Shown: positions 10,302-19,432, counted from the first letter of the stretch. The stretch is DNA of 64,000 nt from Treponema parvum (GCF_017893945.1 NZ_CP054257.1:2108001-2172000), one strand, 5' to 3'. Made by a program: numbers and translations. The notes: generated by a model from the sequence alone, not told the origin.

Positions 10302-10364
10302 AATGCGGCATTGCGGAAAATATCGATTTTTGAAAATGCCGCATTAGTGCGCATTATTTTGCAC
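10302..10364 (+). repeat. Two-hairpin element after the Rrf2 gene (partial copy of the 146-bp family)
   Basis: An 11-bp stem AATGCGGCATT (10302-10312) pairs with 10335-10345. The inner arm has the loop ATATCGAT, and a GTGC...GCAC arm follows at 10347-10364. Its order of parts matches the first half of the tandem 146-bp repeats at 10753. It begins one base after the rrf2 stop codon and may also act as its terminator. Confidence 0.55.
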
Positions 10365-10379
10365 GCATATAATTTTGCT

Positions 10380-10748
10380 TTATTTTTTTACAGAATAATC
10401 TTCGTCTTTATTCCAAGAACCGCTGTTGTCCGAAACAAATACCGACAAAGAATCGCCTTTAAACCAAAATTCGCGAGAAATTTCATCGGAATAGCGCGCT
10501 CCGCTGGCTGAAATTACACGCGCACATGTAAATTTGTTGCCTTCAGAATCTTGAACCTTTATAAAATCAAGGCTCTGATCGGAAAGCGCGTAAAACTTCA
10601 CAGAAAGTTCTTTGCCGGCCGCCGAAACGTATTCTTCGCTCCCTGTAACTATGACGGAAAGCTCCGAACCCTCTTTAGTGCTCTTGCACGAAACGAATAC
10701 CACTAAAACAAAAAGCGATAAGACAAATGCGTAAACCGTTTTTTTCAT
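10380..10748 (-). CDS. Small lipoprotein of unknown function
   Basis: The 122-residue protein has a clear lipoprotein signal (hydrophobic residues 5-20, box VFVSC, lipid Cys at 21). The mature part is about 100 residues, polar and likely beta-rich. I do not recognise a family. The AAGGAGT ribosome site is supplied by the end of the adjacent 146-bp repeat, so the gene is expressed directly behind a chain of hairpins. Confidence 0.65.
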   Translation of the reverse strand: MKKTVYAFVLSLFVLVVFVSCKSTKEGSELSVIVTGSEEYVSAAGKELSVKFYALSDQSLDFIKVQDSEGNKFTCARVISASGARYSDEISREFWFKGDSLSVFVSDNSGSWNKDEDYSVKK

Positions 10749-10752
10749 AATG

Positions 10753-11044
10753 ACTCCTTACAAAACGGCATACGAGGAAATTTCGATTTCCGAGAATGCC
10801 GTTTTCGTGCGCTCTTTGCGCACAGTAAATAAAAGAGTTTTCCGAAGGGAAACTCTAAGTTAAAAGACGCGGCGACTATTTAGCGGCGGCTTTTAAACAC
10901 TCCTTACAAAACGGCATACGAGGAAATTTCGATTTCCGAGAATGCCGTTTTCGTGCGCTCTTTGCGCACAGTAAATAAAAGAGTTTTCCGAAGGGAAACT
11001 CTAAGTTAAAAGACGCGGCGACTATTTAGCGGCGGCTTTTAAAC
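10753..11044 (-). repeat. Two perfect tandem copies of a 146-bp multi-hairpin element
   Basis: Unit 1 is 10753-10898 and unit 2 is 10899-11044, identical base for base by my reading. Each unit has a long hairpin (AAAACGGCAT with its complement at 10762-10771/10796-10805 in unit 1) and a GTGCGC/GCGCAC hairpin (10807-10823). It also has a GAGTTT/AAACTC hairpin and a GCGGC-type arm ending TTTTAAAC. On the minus strand each unit ends in GTAAGGAGT, and the proximal one serves as the ribosome site of the lipoprotein gene. Related units occur at 35563, 35711 and 53713. Confidence 0.85.
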
Positions 11045-11468
11045 ACTCCCATAAAAACTTTTGCAGAATCTGCAGCGGAGCTTCAAGCAAATTGCAACTT
11101 CCGAAAAAACGGCAGCTCTTCAGACGGCGCTTTTTACAACAGATCGCCAAAGTTAAATATATTCGGAGTTTACTTTATACGGCCGTTTAAGTAAAGTTCC
11201 CGTTCTCGGCGCAAGGCAACCGAGTAAACACGAGCCAAACGCAAGCAGCGGCAACCGACACCGCCCTCTCCGACCGGCGCAAATGCGGTGCGGGCAAGCC
11301 GGCCAAGCTCAGACGGCTGCGGGGATTTTAATTTTCGGATCGGCACGCATAAAGCTGAAAATTCGCCCGTGACGCCCGTGATTAAAAATATTTTGATATT
11401 GCCGTAACGTAGTTTTTATTAATATATTTATAGTTTATAAACTGAATTATTTAAATTGGGGGAAATTT
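11045..11468. other. Intergenic region upstream of the Gld-like ABC operon
   Basis: No gene is seen. A short third start of the 146-bp unit (five bases) follows the tandem copies. Downstream is GC-rich, hairpin-prone sequence without an open frame of merit. A possible promoter for the operon is TTGATA (about 11396) with a 17-bp spacer and TTATTA. Confidence 0.5.
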
Positions 11469-12521
11469 ATGATAGAAGTTTCACATGTTTCCCGAATTTT
11501 CGGAGATTTTTGCGCCGTAAACGACGTAAGTTTTTCAATTCCTACAGGCGAAATAGTAGGACTTTTAGGGCCCAACGGAGCGGGGAAAACTACGACAATG
11601 CGCATGATAACCGGATTTTTGGAAATGAGTTCAGGTTCCATAAAGATCGACGGAAAGGACATAAGAGAAGATCCGGTACGGGCGAAGCGTAAAATAGGCT
11701 ACATGCCTGAAGCGGCTCCGCTTTACGGCGATATGATCACGGAAGATTATCTTCGCTACGTGGCGGAAATTCAAGGCGCGGACGCCGATAAAAAAGTTCC
11801 CGCCCTGTGCGACATCTGCGGACTTAAAGAAGTAATGCATAAAAACATAAACGAGCTTTCCCGCGGTTACAGACAAAGAGTCGGCCTTGCTCACGCTCTT
11901 ATGAACGATCCTGAAATTTTGATCTTGGACGAACCGACAAGCGGACTTGATCCGAACCAGATCGGAGACGTAAGAAAACTCATTAAAGAAATAGGAAAGA
12001 CAAGAACAGTCATAATTTCCACCCACATACTGAGCGAAGTGGAAATGATATGCAACCGTATAATCATTATTTCTCAAGGGCAGCTTGTCGCGGACAGCCC
12101 TGCGACGGAACTCAGAGAAAGATACGGGCATTCCCTTAATATAAAAATTACGGTAGGCAAAAGCACGGAAGACGAATTTGTAAAAGCCTGCGGATCGCTT
12201 TCGGGGGTTGCGGGAATTACCGTTTTGCAACAAGAAGGACAGAGCGAGATCGAAGGAAATAAAACAGTCTCCGCCCTCGTTTCCGTTTCGGGCGGCAAAG
12301 AAATTCGCTCTGAAATTTTCGAACTTTGCGTAAAAAATAAATGGATCCTGTATGAAATGACGCCCCAGTATAACAGCCTTGAAGACGTATTTAAAACGCT
12401 TACGACTTCGGATAATTCAGGCGAAACGGCCGATCACAAAACAAAAAACACGGGAACGGAAACAAAGCGGCGAAAAAAATCCGATACGGCGGCGATAAAA
12501 AATTCCGGAGAGGGGGTATAA
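11469..12521 (+). CDS. ABC transporter ATP-binding protein (GldA-like)
   Basis: The 350-residue ATPase has Walker A GLLGPNGAGKTTT (about residues 33-45), the signature LSRGYRQRVG, Walker B ILILDEPTSGLDP and the switch His in STHILSE. A longer C-terminal tail includes a Lys/Thr-rich end. It energises the membrane proteins encoded next. In Bacteroidetes the GldA/F/G set supports gliding; in spirochaetes the same trio exists without gliding, and its cargo is unknown. A GGGGGAAA ribosome site precedes the ATG. It is the first gene of a four-gene operon. Confidence 0.88.
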   Translation: MIEVSHVSRIFGDFCAVNDVSFSIPTGEIVGLLGPNGAGKTTTMRMITGFLEMSSGSIKIDGKDIREDPVRAKRKIGYMPEAAPLYGDMITEDYLRYVAEIQGADADKKVPALCDICGLKEVMHKNINELSRGYRQRVGLAHALMNDPEILILDEPTSGLDPNQIGDVRKLIKEIGKTRTVIISTHILSEVEMICNRIIIISQGQLVADSPATELRERYGHSLNIKITVGKSTEDEFVKACGSLSGVAGITVLQQEGQSEIEGNKTVSALVSVSGGKEIRSEIFELCVKNKWILYEMTPQYNSLEDVFKTLTTSDNSGETADHKTKNTGTETKRRKKSDTAAIKNSGEGV

Positions 12522-12522
12522 G

Positions 12523-13371
12523 ATGGATCTTTCTGAAAATATAAAAGACGGCGAATATCATAAGAATTCTAAGCAGGCTGCCGGAACCGCGCAATCTGCC
12601 GGCGCTAAACAGCCTGCAAAACATGAAAAATCAAAAAGCTCAAAAAGCGCTGCGAAACTTAAAAATTCGGCGGCGGCAATCATAATGAAGCGGGAACTTT
12701 ATTCCTATTTTACAAGCCCCGTAGCTTATATAGTGACGGGACTTTTCCTAGTCTTTTCGGGTTTTATATTTTTTTCAACTTTTTTTATTGCGCGCAGAGC
12801 GGAATTGCGTGATTTTTTTGCCATTCTGCCCGTAATGTTCTCATTTTTCATACCGGCTTTGACGATGCGTCTTTTCAGCGAAGAAAAACGCAGCGGGAGC
12901 CTTGAAACATTGCTTACGCTGCCTGTCACAGACTTTGACGTAGTTATGGGAAAATTCCTTGCGGCCTTTTTAGCTTCGGCTGCGATGCTGGCGCCTTCGA
13001 TTTTTTACGTGATAACGGCGTGCATTTTCGGTTCGCCAGACATGGGTCCTATAATAGGCGGATATTTGGGCGCTTTGTTTTTATGCGCCGCATTTTCTTC
13101 GATCGGAATATTTGCATCGTCTCTAACAAAGAATCAGATAATTGCGTTTTTTGCAGCTTTTGCAATATGCATTTTATTTTCGATGATAACCGTATTTTTG
13201 GTTATCCTTCCGGCCCCGGCCGTAAATTTTCTTTCGTTCTTTTCCGCAAACACACATTTTAACTCCGTTGCACGAGGAATAATCGATACTCGCGACCTGC
13301 TGTATTTTATTTCCATTACGGCGCTTTTTGTGGGTATGACCGTAAAAGCTTCAAAGAACGGCAGAAGGTAA
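12523..13371 (+). CDS. ABC-2 type permease (GldF-like)
   Basis: This 282-residue membrane protein has about six transmembrane segments after a polar 45-residue N-terminal extension. The segment EEKRSGSLETLLTLPVTDFDVV is the conserved cytoplasmic loop of ABC-2 permeases. The start lies 2 nt after the previous stop, with a GGAGAGGGGG site inside the upstream gene. It would form the channel with the ATPase at 11469. Confidence 0.85.
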   Translation: MDLSENIKDGEYHKNSKQAAGTAQSAGAKQPAKHEKSKSSKSAAKLKNSAAAIIMKRELYSYFTSPVAYIVTGLFLVFSGFIFFSTFFIARRAELRDFFAILPVMFSFFIPALTMRLFSEEKRSGSLETLLTLPVTDFDVVMGKFLAAFLASAAMLAPSIFYVITACIFGSPDMGPIIGGYLGALFLCAAFSSIGIFASSLTKNQIIAFFAAFAICILFSMITVFLVILPAPAVNFLSFFSANTHFNSVARGIIDTRDLLYFISITALFVGMTVKASKNGRR

Positions 13372-13380
13372 GGTGAAAAA

Positions 13381-15462
13381 ATGAAAAAATTTATTAAATG
13401 GATAAAATCTCCTGCAAGCGATTTTGCGCTTTTTGTCATAGTGCTTGTGCTTGCAAATCTTGTTGCCTCGCGTGCATTTATTCGCATAGACTTGACCGAA
13501 CCCAAATCTTATTCTCTGTCAAATGCAAGCCGGCAGCTGGTAAAAACTCTTAACGAGCCTTTGAGCGTTCAAGTGTTCTTTTCTTCCAACCTGCCCGCTC
13601 CCTATAATTCGGTCGAACAATACGTGAGCGACATCCTTGTAGAATATAAAAACGCCGCAAACGGTAATTTCAGCTATCGCATACACGATATGGACAAAGA
13701 GGAAAGCCAAGCCCTTGCTTCGGGCTACGGATTGCATCAAGTGCAAATCCGCGAAATCGCAAATAACGAAGTAGGTTTTAAACAGGCGTGGATGGGCGTC
13801 GCGATAATCTATGCGGACGCCATAAAAACCATAGATTCCCTTACTTCAAGCGACGGTTTTGAATATAAGCTTACGACCGCCGTTTCAAAAATGATCGCCA
13901 CGGCCGACTCTTTAGCCCTCCTTCCCAAAGACGACAAAATAAAATTAAAACTGTATGTTTCTCAGGAATTGGGGGACTTTAGGATAGGAGGCTTTGACCA
14001 GCTTGACCAAAGCGTAAAAACCGCCTTCGACGCCTTTAACCGCAGAAATCAAAACAGAATTGATTTTGAAAAAATTTCCCCTAAAGCGGCTGAAGTCGAG
14101 CCGATCATTGAACGCTACGGAATACAGTCGATAAACTGGCAAACCCAAGACGGAAACAGAGGGACAGGCGTTTTGGGACTCGTGCTTGAACACGGAGATT
14201 CTTTCAGACTTATTCCGCTCAGCATGCAGCGTTCGCTTTTCGGGTACGCTCTTATAGGCCTTGATTCTCTTGAAGACTCTCTTTCGGCGGGACTCCAAAG
14301 TCTTGTTTCAAAATCTATGGAAATAGGCTACATAACCGGCCACGAAGAAGCTTCTCTTGACGACAGTCAAACGGGAGCGGGCCTTTTAAGCGGCATAGTT
14401 TCCGAAATGTACACGTTTAAAGAAATAAACCTTTCTTACGAGGATATTCCCGTAAACATAAGCGCTGTCCTCGTAAACGGGCCGAAGTCGAAGTTTTCCG
14501 ATGCGGAACTTTATAAGCTCGATCAGTTCATAATGCGCGGCGGAAACGTCATGTTCTTTTTGGATCCGTTCAACAGCATATCGTCTTACGGCCAGCAGCC
14601 GGTCTATCTGCCCATTGAAACGGGCTTGGCCAAACTTTTTGATTCTTACGGTATAAAGACCGGACATGACTATATACTCGATGAAAACTGCTATACCCAG
14701 CAGAATCAACCGGGTTACGGAAAAATAAATCTGTACTTCGCACCGCTTCTGCAAAAAGAAAATTTTGCAAACCATCCTATCACGAAAAATTTAGGCTACG
14801 TTATCTTCCTTCAAAACGGTTCCATAGACGTAACGGAGGCGGAAAAAAACAAGGATGTAAAAATCACTTATCTTGCAAAATCGTCCCCGAAATCATGGCT
14901 CATGAAGGACCGCATCGATTTGAATCCCATGAGCATGTATCCTCCTTCGGATAAATCCGTTGAAAAAGCCGAAAACCTTGCAGTTCTTCTTGAAGGTAAA
15001 TTCAAGAGCGCCTTTGACGCTGAAGTAAACCCCGACGGTCAGGCGGCAAGCGCCGAAACGGAAATTTCCGCAAAAGGACATCTGGCAAAGAGCATTCAAA
15101 GCGGAAAAATCTTTATTTCAGGTTCTTCGGCTATGCTTACGCCCCAACTTATAGATGAAAACGGTACGGAGCCCGTAGCCATGTTTGTAAAAAACTCGAT
15201 CGATTATATGAACGGCAACGAAGAACTTTGCACTATGCGGACAAAGGGGCTTTCTCTGAACGTCCTGAACGTAACCAATAAAAAAGCCGTAGCGGCGGCA
15301 AAATACTTTAACCAATTCGGGCTTGCCGTTTTGATCGCGCTGGCAGGGCTTTTGGTCTGGCAAAAACGTTCCGCACGCCGCAACGCAATCCGGAACCGTT
15401 ACGATCCGGGCAGCACAAGGACTGTTTCAAAATCTAAAAAAGGAGATGCCCAAAATGACTAA
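13381..15462 (+). CDS. GldG-like ABC auxiliary membrane protein
   Basis: The 693-residue protein has an N-terminal transmembrane helix (about residues 15-35), a large extracytoplasmic part and a C-terminal helix (about 640-665). The segment RIDLTEPKSYSLSNASRQLVKTL is typical of the GldG/ABC_transp_aux family, as is GGNVMFFLDPF. It follows the permease by 9 nt in one operon. Its role in the transporter is not established in any spirochaete to my knowledge. Confidence 0.82.
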   Translation: MKKFIKWIKSPASDFALFVIVLVLANLVASRAFIRIDLTEPKSYSLSNASRQLVKTLNEPLSVQVFFSSNLPAPYNSVEQYVSDILVEYKNAANGNFSYRIHDMDKEESQALASGYGLHQVQIREIANNEVGFKQAWMGVAIIYADAIKTIDSLTSSDGFEYKLTTAVSKMIATADSLALLPKDDKIKLKLYVSQELGDFRIGGFDQLDQSVKTAFDAFNRRNQNRIDFEKISPKAAEVEPIIERYGIQSINWQTQDGNRGTGVLGLVLEHGDSFRLIPLSMQRSLFGYALIGLDSLEDSLSAGLQSLVSKSMEIGYITGHEEASLDDSQTGAGLLSGIVSEMYTFKEINLSYEDIPVNISAVLVNGPKSKFSDAELYKLDQFIMRGGNVMFFLDPFNSISSYGQQPVYLPIETGLAKLFDSYGIKTGHDYILDENCYTQQNQPGYGKINLYFAPLLQKENFANHPITKNLGYVIFLQNGSIDVTEAEKNKDVKITYLAKSSPKSWLMKDRIDLNPMSMYPPSDKSVEKAENLAVLLEGKFKSAFDAEVNPDGQAASAETEISAKGHLAKSIQSGKIFISGSSAMLTPQLIDENGTEPVAMFVKNSIDYMNGNEELCTMRTKGLSLNVLNVTNKKAVAAAKYFNQFGLAVLIALAGLLVWQKRSARRNAIRNRYDPGSTRTVSKSKKGDAQND

Positions 15463-16525
15463 ATTAAAAATGCGAAAGTCCGTTCTTCTTGCGGCGATAG
15501 GTGTTTTACTCTGCGTATACATGATACAGCTTTTTGTTTTAGGTAGGAATTCCGTCAAAGTCCTCTCTTTAAAAGAGGAAGCGGCGGTTTACACAATAAA
15601 AGGGAACGGCATTGACGTTGTTCTTACAAAAAGCGGCGACGAGTGGCTCGTCGGAAGCAAAAATTACAAAGCGAACGAAGCTTTTTCGGACAACATCTAT
15701 AAGGCTGTAAAAACCGTGAAAGTGTTGGACACTGTCTCTCATTCCGATTCCGAGGCCGCTCTTGAGCGATACGGCCTTGAAAGCGAAAAAGCTCTTACCG
15801 TTACGGCTTCGGATGCAAGCGGAAAGATTTTACGAACAATCACGGTAGGCAAAGAGTCTACTACCGGTTCGCAAACGTATGTAAGAATCGACTCGGGCAA
15901 AGATATTTACCTTGTTTCCGGTGCTCTTAAAAATACTTTTGAAAAAACGGTTGACGATCTTAGAAGCAAGCAGGTTTTCAGTTTTTCATCCGACGACATA
16001 GACAAGGTGACGGTTTTTTCAGGCTACGGAGCGGCAGGCGGTGAAGCCGGCAGCGGTGAGGCCGGCGGGAAAACAACTTCCGGTGCGGCCGGTGCCCAAA
16101 GACATTCGGCGGGAAACAAGAACGATAAGATCGGCTGGAGCGTAGAAAGGATAAAAGATTCTTCCTCCGATAAGGAGAAGGACAAAGACACCGTTACGGC
16201 GGAAAAACAAACGTCTTGGCGCTTTACCGGTTCGGGTATAAGCGATTCGGATGTGGACGGCGAAAAAATCAATACGTGGATAAATACGCTTTCCTCGTTG
16301 AACGTGCAAGATTGGCGCAGCGAAAACGCGGCCTTGCCGGACGTCAAAAGAACGACAACGACGATTTTTGTTGCGGGAAAAGAAATTACGGTTACCTTGT
16401 ACCAAACTGGCGAAGGCGATGAAGCCGAATACATCGGAACTTCGTCTGAAACTCCCTACGCCTTTACCGTGTCAAAATACACGGCGAATAAATTCCAAAA
16501 ATATCCCGAAGAATTCAAAAAATAA
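15455..16525 (+). CDS. DUF4340-domain membrane-anchored protein
   Basis: The 356-residue protein has an N-terminal anchor (about residues 8-28) and an extracytoplasmic DUF4340 body with repeats of the form TIKGNGIDVVLTKSGDEWLV and LERYGLE. A Gly/Ala-rich low-complexity loop lies near residues 190-225. An ATG at 15446 is in frame, but it overlaps the AGGAG site (15441-15445), so I use the ATG at 15455. The gene overlaps the GldG-like gene by 8 nt, which implies translational coupling, and completes the four-gene operon. Confidence 0.8.
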   Translation: MTKLKMRKSVLLAAIGVLLCVYMIQLFVLGRNSVKVLSLKEEAAVYTIKGNGIDVVLTKSGDEWLVGSKNYKANEAFSDNIYKAVKTVKVLDTVSHSDSEAALERYGLESEKALTVTASDASGKILRTITVGKESTTGSQTYVRIDSGKDIYLVSGALKNTFEKTVDDLRSKQVFSFSSDDIDKVTVFSGYGAAGGEAGSGEAGGKTTSGAAGAQRHSAGNKNDKIGWSVERIKDSSSDKEKDKDTVTAEKQTSWRFTGSGISDSDVDGEKINTWINTLSSLNVQDWRSENAALPDVKRTTTTIFVAGKEITVTLYQTGEGDEAEYIGTSSETPYAFTVSKYTANKFQKYPEEFKK

Positions 16526-16682
16526 GATTTATATCGCAGCGAGACCTTGTAAAACCTTTACGGCAGGGCCTCGCTACGTATAAAACGCCTATGCTTACCC
16601 CTTCGCCGCGATCTTTAACGGGCAGAATTTTGTTTACCGTTCGTTAAAAAAAGTAACAAGCGTTTGAAAAAAATATTTATCA

Positions 16683-16711
16683 TTGACAGATCGGTTTACG
16701 GGTTATATTAT
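16683..16711 (+). promoter_or_regulatory. Promoter of the ArsR-P-type ATPase operon
   Basis: TTGACA (16683-16688), a 17-bp spacer and TATTAT (16706-16711). The operator begins 4 nt after the -10 box, so bound repressor would cover the transcription start. Confidence 0.8.
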
Positions 16712-16714
16712 ATT

Positions 16715-16738
16715 AAATATGAACAGATGTTCATATTT
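16715..16738. promoter_or_regulatory. ArsR/SmtB-type operator
   Basis: A perfect inverted repeat has half-sites AAATATGAACA (16715-16725) and its complement (16728-16738), separated by GA. It matches the SmtB/CadC operator form AACA-N2-TGTT with AT-rich arms. The adjacent gene encodes an ArsR-family repressor, so autoregulation with metal-dependent release is very likely. Confidence 0.88.
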
Positions 16739-16744
16739 ACATTT

Positions 16745-16820
16745 ATCGTTAAGAAAAAGGGGTTGTTCAAAAACTTCAGTTTTTGGACAGTTTCCTTGAT
16801 TTTGATTGCGACTTTTGAGG
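16745..16820 (+). promoter_or_regulatory. Hairpin in the arsR leader
   Basis: GTTCAAAAACT (16765-16775) pairs with AGTTTTTGGAC (16778-16788), with one wobble. An outer AGGGG/CCCCT pair encloses it. The sequence resembles the hairpins at 27685 and 49930. It lies between the promoter and the start codon of the regulator. Confidence 0.4.
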
Positions 16821-16855
16821 CATCCCCTAATTGCACAAGGAGTGTAAAACGTAAA

Positions 16856-17146
16856 ATGCCGGATGAAGACTTACTTTTCGACCTCGCGGAATTGTTTAAA
16901 ATTTTCGGCGATTCCACACGCATAAAAATTCTATTTTCGCTTTTGGTGTCCGCTTCGCCTGTAAACGACATTGCGGAAAATCTTAAAATGACGCAGTCCG
17001 CGATAAGCCACCAGCTTAGAATTTTAAAAGCGAACAAACTTGTAAAATACAACAGAGACGGAAAATCTCTCATCTATTCGCTGGACGACGAGCACGTTGA
17101 AAAAATTCTAAACATGGGCATGGCCCATCTTTGTGAAAAAATTTAA
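16856..17146 (+). CDS. ArsR/SmtB-family metal-responsive repressor
   Basis: The 96-residue winged-helix protein has the recognition helix MTQSAISHQLRILKANKLV. It should bind the operator at 16715 and release it when it binds a metal such as Cd, Zn or Pb. The frame stays open to 16664, but the upstream part crosses the promoter and operator, so the real start is the ATG at 16856. The AAGGAG before it is 13 nt away, which is long. It is followed by the metal ATPase with a 23-nt gap. Confidence 0.88.
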   Translation: MPDEDLLFDLAELFKIFGDSTRIKILFSLLVSASPVNDIAENLKMTQSAISHQLRILKANKLVKYNRDGKSLIYSLDDEHVEKILNMGMAHLCEKI

Positions 17147-17169
17147 CGGCCAAGGAGGCATGATAAGCT

Positions 17170-19266
17170 ATGGACGAATACTATAAGAACGACGAAATTC
17201 AAAATGAAAAACAGCCTAGTGATCACGTTTCAAAAGATCACGCAGAAAAACAAAGCGGGCATAAGTGTTGCGCTCATCATCACAGAGACTCTTGCTGCGC
17301 CGATCATGCCGAGCACATAGAACACGGCTGCTGCTGCCATGACGATGATGAAGACGGCGATGAAATGTCTTTAAAAAAAATAATAGCCGCGCTTGCGATC
17401 TTTATCGTTGCGCTTACGGCGTCGAATATTCCCCCTGTAAAACGGCTCGCTTCAAATACTCCGCTCGAGTTTTTCGGAGCGAATGTCTTTTCTTTAATTT
17501 TTTTGGCGCTTTATTTTGTTTCATATATCATTGTAGGCCTTCCAGTACTAAAAAGCGCCGTAAAAAATATTCTGCGCGGTAAAGTTTTCGATGAACAATT
17601 TCTCATGGGGATTGCATCCGTCGGAGCCTTGCTTTTAGGCGAATATCCCGAAGCTGTAGCGGTAATGCTTTTTTACCAGATAGGTGAATATTTTCAGGAT
17701 TACGCCGTCGACAAATCAAAAAATTCGATCAAGGAATTGATGAACCTTCGCCCCGATACGGCGACGGTACTGCGCAATTCCCAAGAGATTTCCGTTTCTC
17801 CTGAAGAAGTAGCCGTAGGAGAAACAATTATCGTAAGACCCGGAGAAAGAATTCCTCTTGACGGAATCATACGAAAAGGAAATTCCTTCGTAGACACTTC
17901 AGCACAGACGGGAGAGTCCGTTCCGCGAGAAGTCGTTGAAGGAGACGATGTGCTTGCAGGGTTTATAAACATGCAGGGCGTGATCGAAATAACCGTAAAA
18001 AAAATCTATTCGGATTCCGCCGTCGCCCGAATACTGAAACTCGTAGAACACGCTGTACAAAACAAGGCAGGGTCGGAAAGGTTTATAACAAAATTTGCAC
18101 GCTTTTACACACCCGCGGTCTGTATAGCCGCCGTACTCATATCCGTTATTCCTCCGTTGGTAACTCATACAAGTTTTACCCAATGGGTGGCGCGCGCGCT
18201 CGTGTTCTTGGTAGTCTCGTGCCCGTGCGCGCTTGTGATTTCGGTACCGCTTAGCTTTTTCGGAGGCATCGGGGCATGCTCACGGAACGGAATCCTTGTA
18301 AAGGGAAGCAACTATCTTGAATCCCTCGCAAAAGCCAAAACAGCAGTGTTCGACAAGACCGGAACTTTAACAAAGGGAACCTTTGCAGTAAGCGCAATTC
18401 ATCCTGACAAAAAATTAAAACTTTCGGAAGAAGAACTTATCGCGCTTGCAACTCACGCCGAATATTTTTCGATCCATCCCATATCAAAATCCTTGCAGCA
18501 AGCTCATCACTGCGAACTCTGCGGACACGTTGAACTCAAAAACACAAAAGAGATCAGCGGGCAAGGACTCTGCGTTACCATAGAAAATCAGGAAATTCTC
18601 GTAGGAAATTTAAAACTGATAGAAAGCCGCAACGTAGAAGGATTTTCTCCGTGTCCCGAACACGACAGCGGAACGATCATACACGTAGCGGTGGACAACC
18701 GATATGCCGGACACATTGTGATTTCCGATGAAGTAAAAGAAGAATCCGAACAGTCCGTAAAGGCTCTCAAAAAAGTAGGAGTAAAGCACATCTGTATGCT
18801 CACTGGCGACAGAAAGGAAACTGCAGAAGATATTGCGGCAAAGCTCGGCATAGATAAAGTTTATGCGGAACTTCTGCCCGAAGACAAGGTTTCGATTCTG
18901 GAAAAAATTCTAGCGGAAAATAAGGCGAAAAATGAAACCGTCATGTACATAGGAGACGGAATAAACGACGCGCCCGTTTTGGCAAGGGCGGACGTCGGGG
19001 TTGCCATGGGGAAGATCGGATCGGACGCCGCTGTCGAAGCCGCCGACGTGGTAATTCTAAACGGCGATCTTTTAAAACTTGTGCAGGGAATTCACACGGC
19101 GAAACGCACGGTGCGGATCGTTAGGCAAAACATCGTCTTTTCGTTGGCGGTAAAATTTGCCGTCATGATATTTGGGGCTATAGGTCTTGCAAACATGTGG
19201 GCCGCAGTTTTCGGCGACGTGGGAGTAACCTTCCTCGCGGTTTTAAATGCTCTGAGACTGCTGTAG
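17170..19266 (+). CDS. Cd/Zn/Pb-translocating P1B-type ATPase (ZntA/CadA-like)
   Basis: The 698-residue pump expels soft heavy metals using ATP. The metal-site motif SCPCALV lies near residue 352, the phosphorylation motif DKTGTLT near 395, and GDGINDAPVLA near 595. The N-terminal 60 residues are rich in His, Cys, Asp and Glu (CCAHHHRDSCC, HGCCCHDDDE), which suggests a flexible metal-binding tail; the usual folded GMTCxxC domain is absent. A second HHCELCGH site lies in the nucleotide-binding loop. It is co-transcribed with the ArsR gene and controlled by the same operator. Confidence 0.93.
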   Translation: MDEYYKNDEIQNEKQPSDHVSKDHAEKQSGHKCCAHHHRDSCCADHAEHIEHGCCCHDDDEDGDEMSLKKIIAALAIFIVALTASNIPPVKRLASNTPLEFFGANVFSLIFLALYFVSYIIVGLPVLKSAVKNILRGKVFDEQFLMGIASVGALLLGEYPEAVAVMLFYQIGEYFQDYAVDKSKNSIKELMNLRPDTATVLRNSQEISVSPEEVAVGETIIVRPGERIPLDGIIRKGNSFVDTSAQTGESVPREVVEGDDVLAGFINMQGVIEITVKKIYSDSAVARILKLVEHAVQNKAGSERFITKFARFYTPAVCIAAVLISVIPPLVTHTSFTQWVARALVFLVVSCPCALVISVPLSFFGGIGACSRNGILVKGSNYLESLAKAKTAVFDKTGTLTKGTFAVSAIHPDKKLKLSEEELIALATHAEYFSIHPISKSLQQAHHCELCGHVELKNTKEISGQGLCVTIENQEILVGNLKLIESRNVEGFSPCPEHDSGTIIHVAVDNRYAGHIVISDEVKEESEQSVKALKKVGVKHICMLTGDRKETAEDIAAKLGIDKVYAELLPEDKVSILEKILAENKAKNETVMYIGDGINDAPVLARADVGVAMGKIGSDAAVEAADVVILNGDLLKLVQGIHTAKRTVRIVRQNIVFSLAVKFAVMIFGAIGLANMWAAVFGDVGVTFLAVLNALRLL

Positions 19267-19283
19267 ATTTTCCTGCCGCGTAC

Positions 19284-19317
19284 TGCCGTGGGCGCGGAAA
19301 ACTTCGCGCTCACGGCA
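19284..19317 (+). terminator. GC-rich hairpin after the metal ATPase gene
   Basis: TGCCGTG-G-GCGCG pairs with CGCGC-T-CACGGCA (19284-19317), giving a 12-bp stem with one mismatch. No T tract follows on the plus strand, so it may stabilise the mRNA end rather than terminate by itself. Confidence 0.45.
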
Positions 19318-19432
19318 ATTCGCCGCAGCTTTCCGGCTGTTCCCGCCGGAGGCAACGCCGCGCGATTGCCTAGTGTCCCCTGCCCCTCAAAAACGGCCGT
19401 ATGTCGTATTTTTCAAATGCGACCGTTTATGA

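Noticed and set aside
10753..11044. CRISPR array
   Set aside because: There are only two tandem 146-bp units without spacers, and no cas genes.
16664..16855. N-terminal extension of the ArsR protein
   Set aside because: It would translate across the promoter and operator; family sequence begins after the ATG at 16856.
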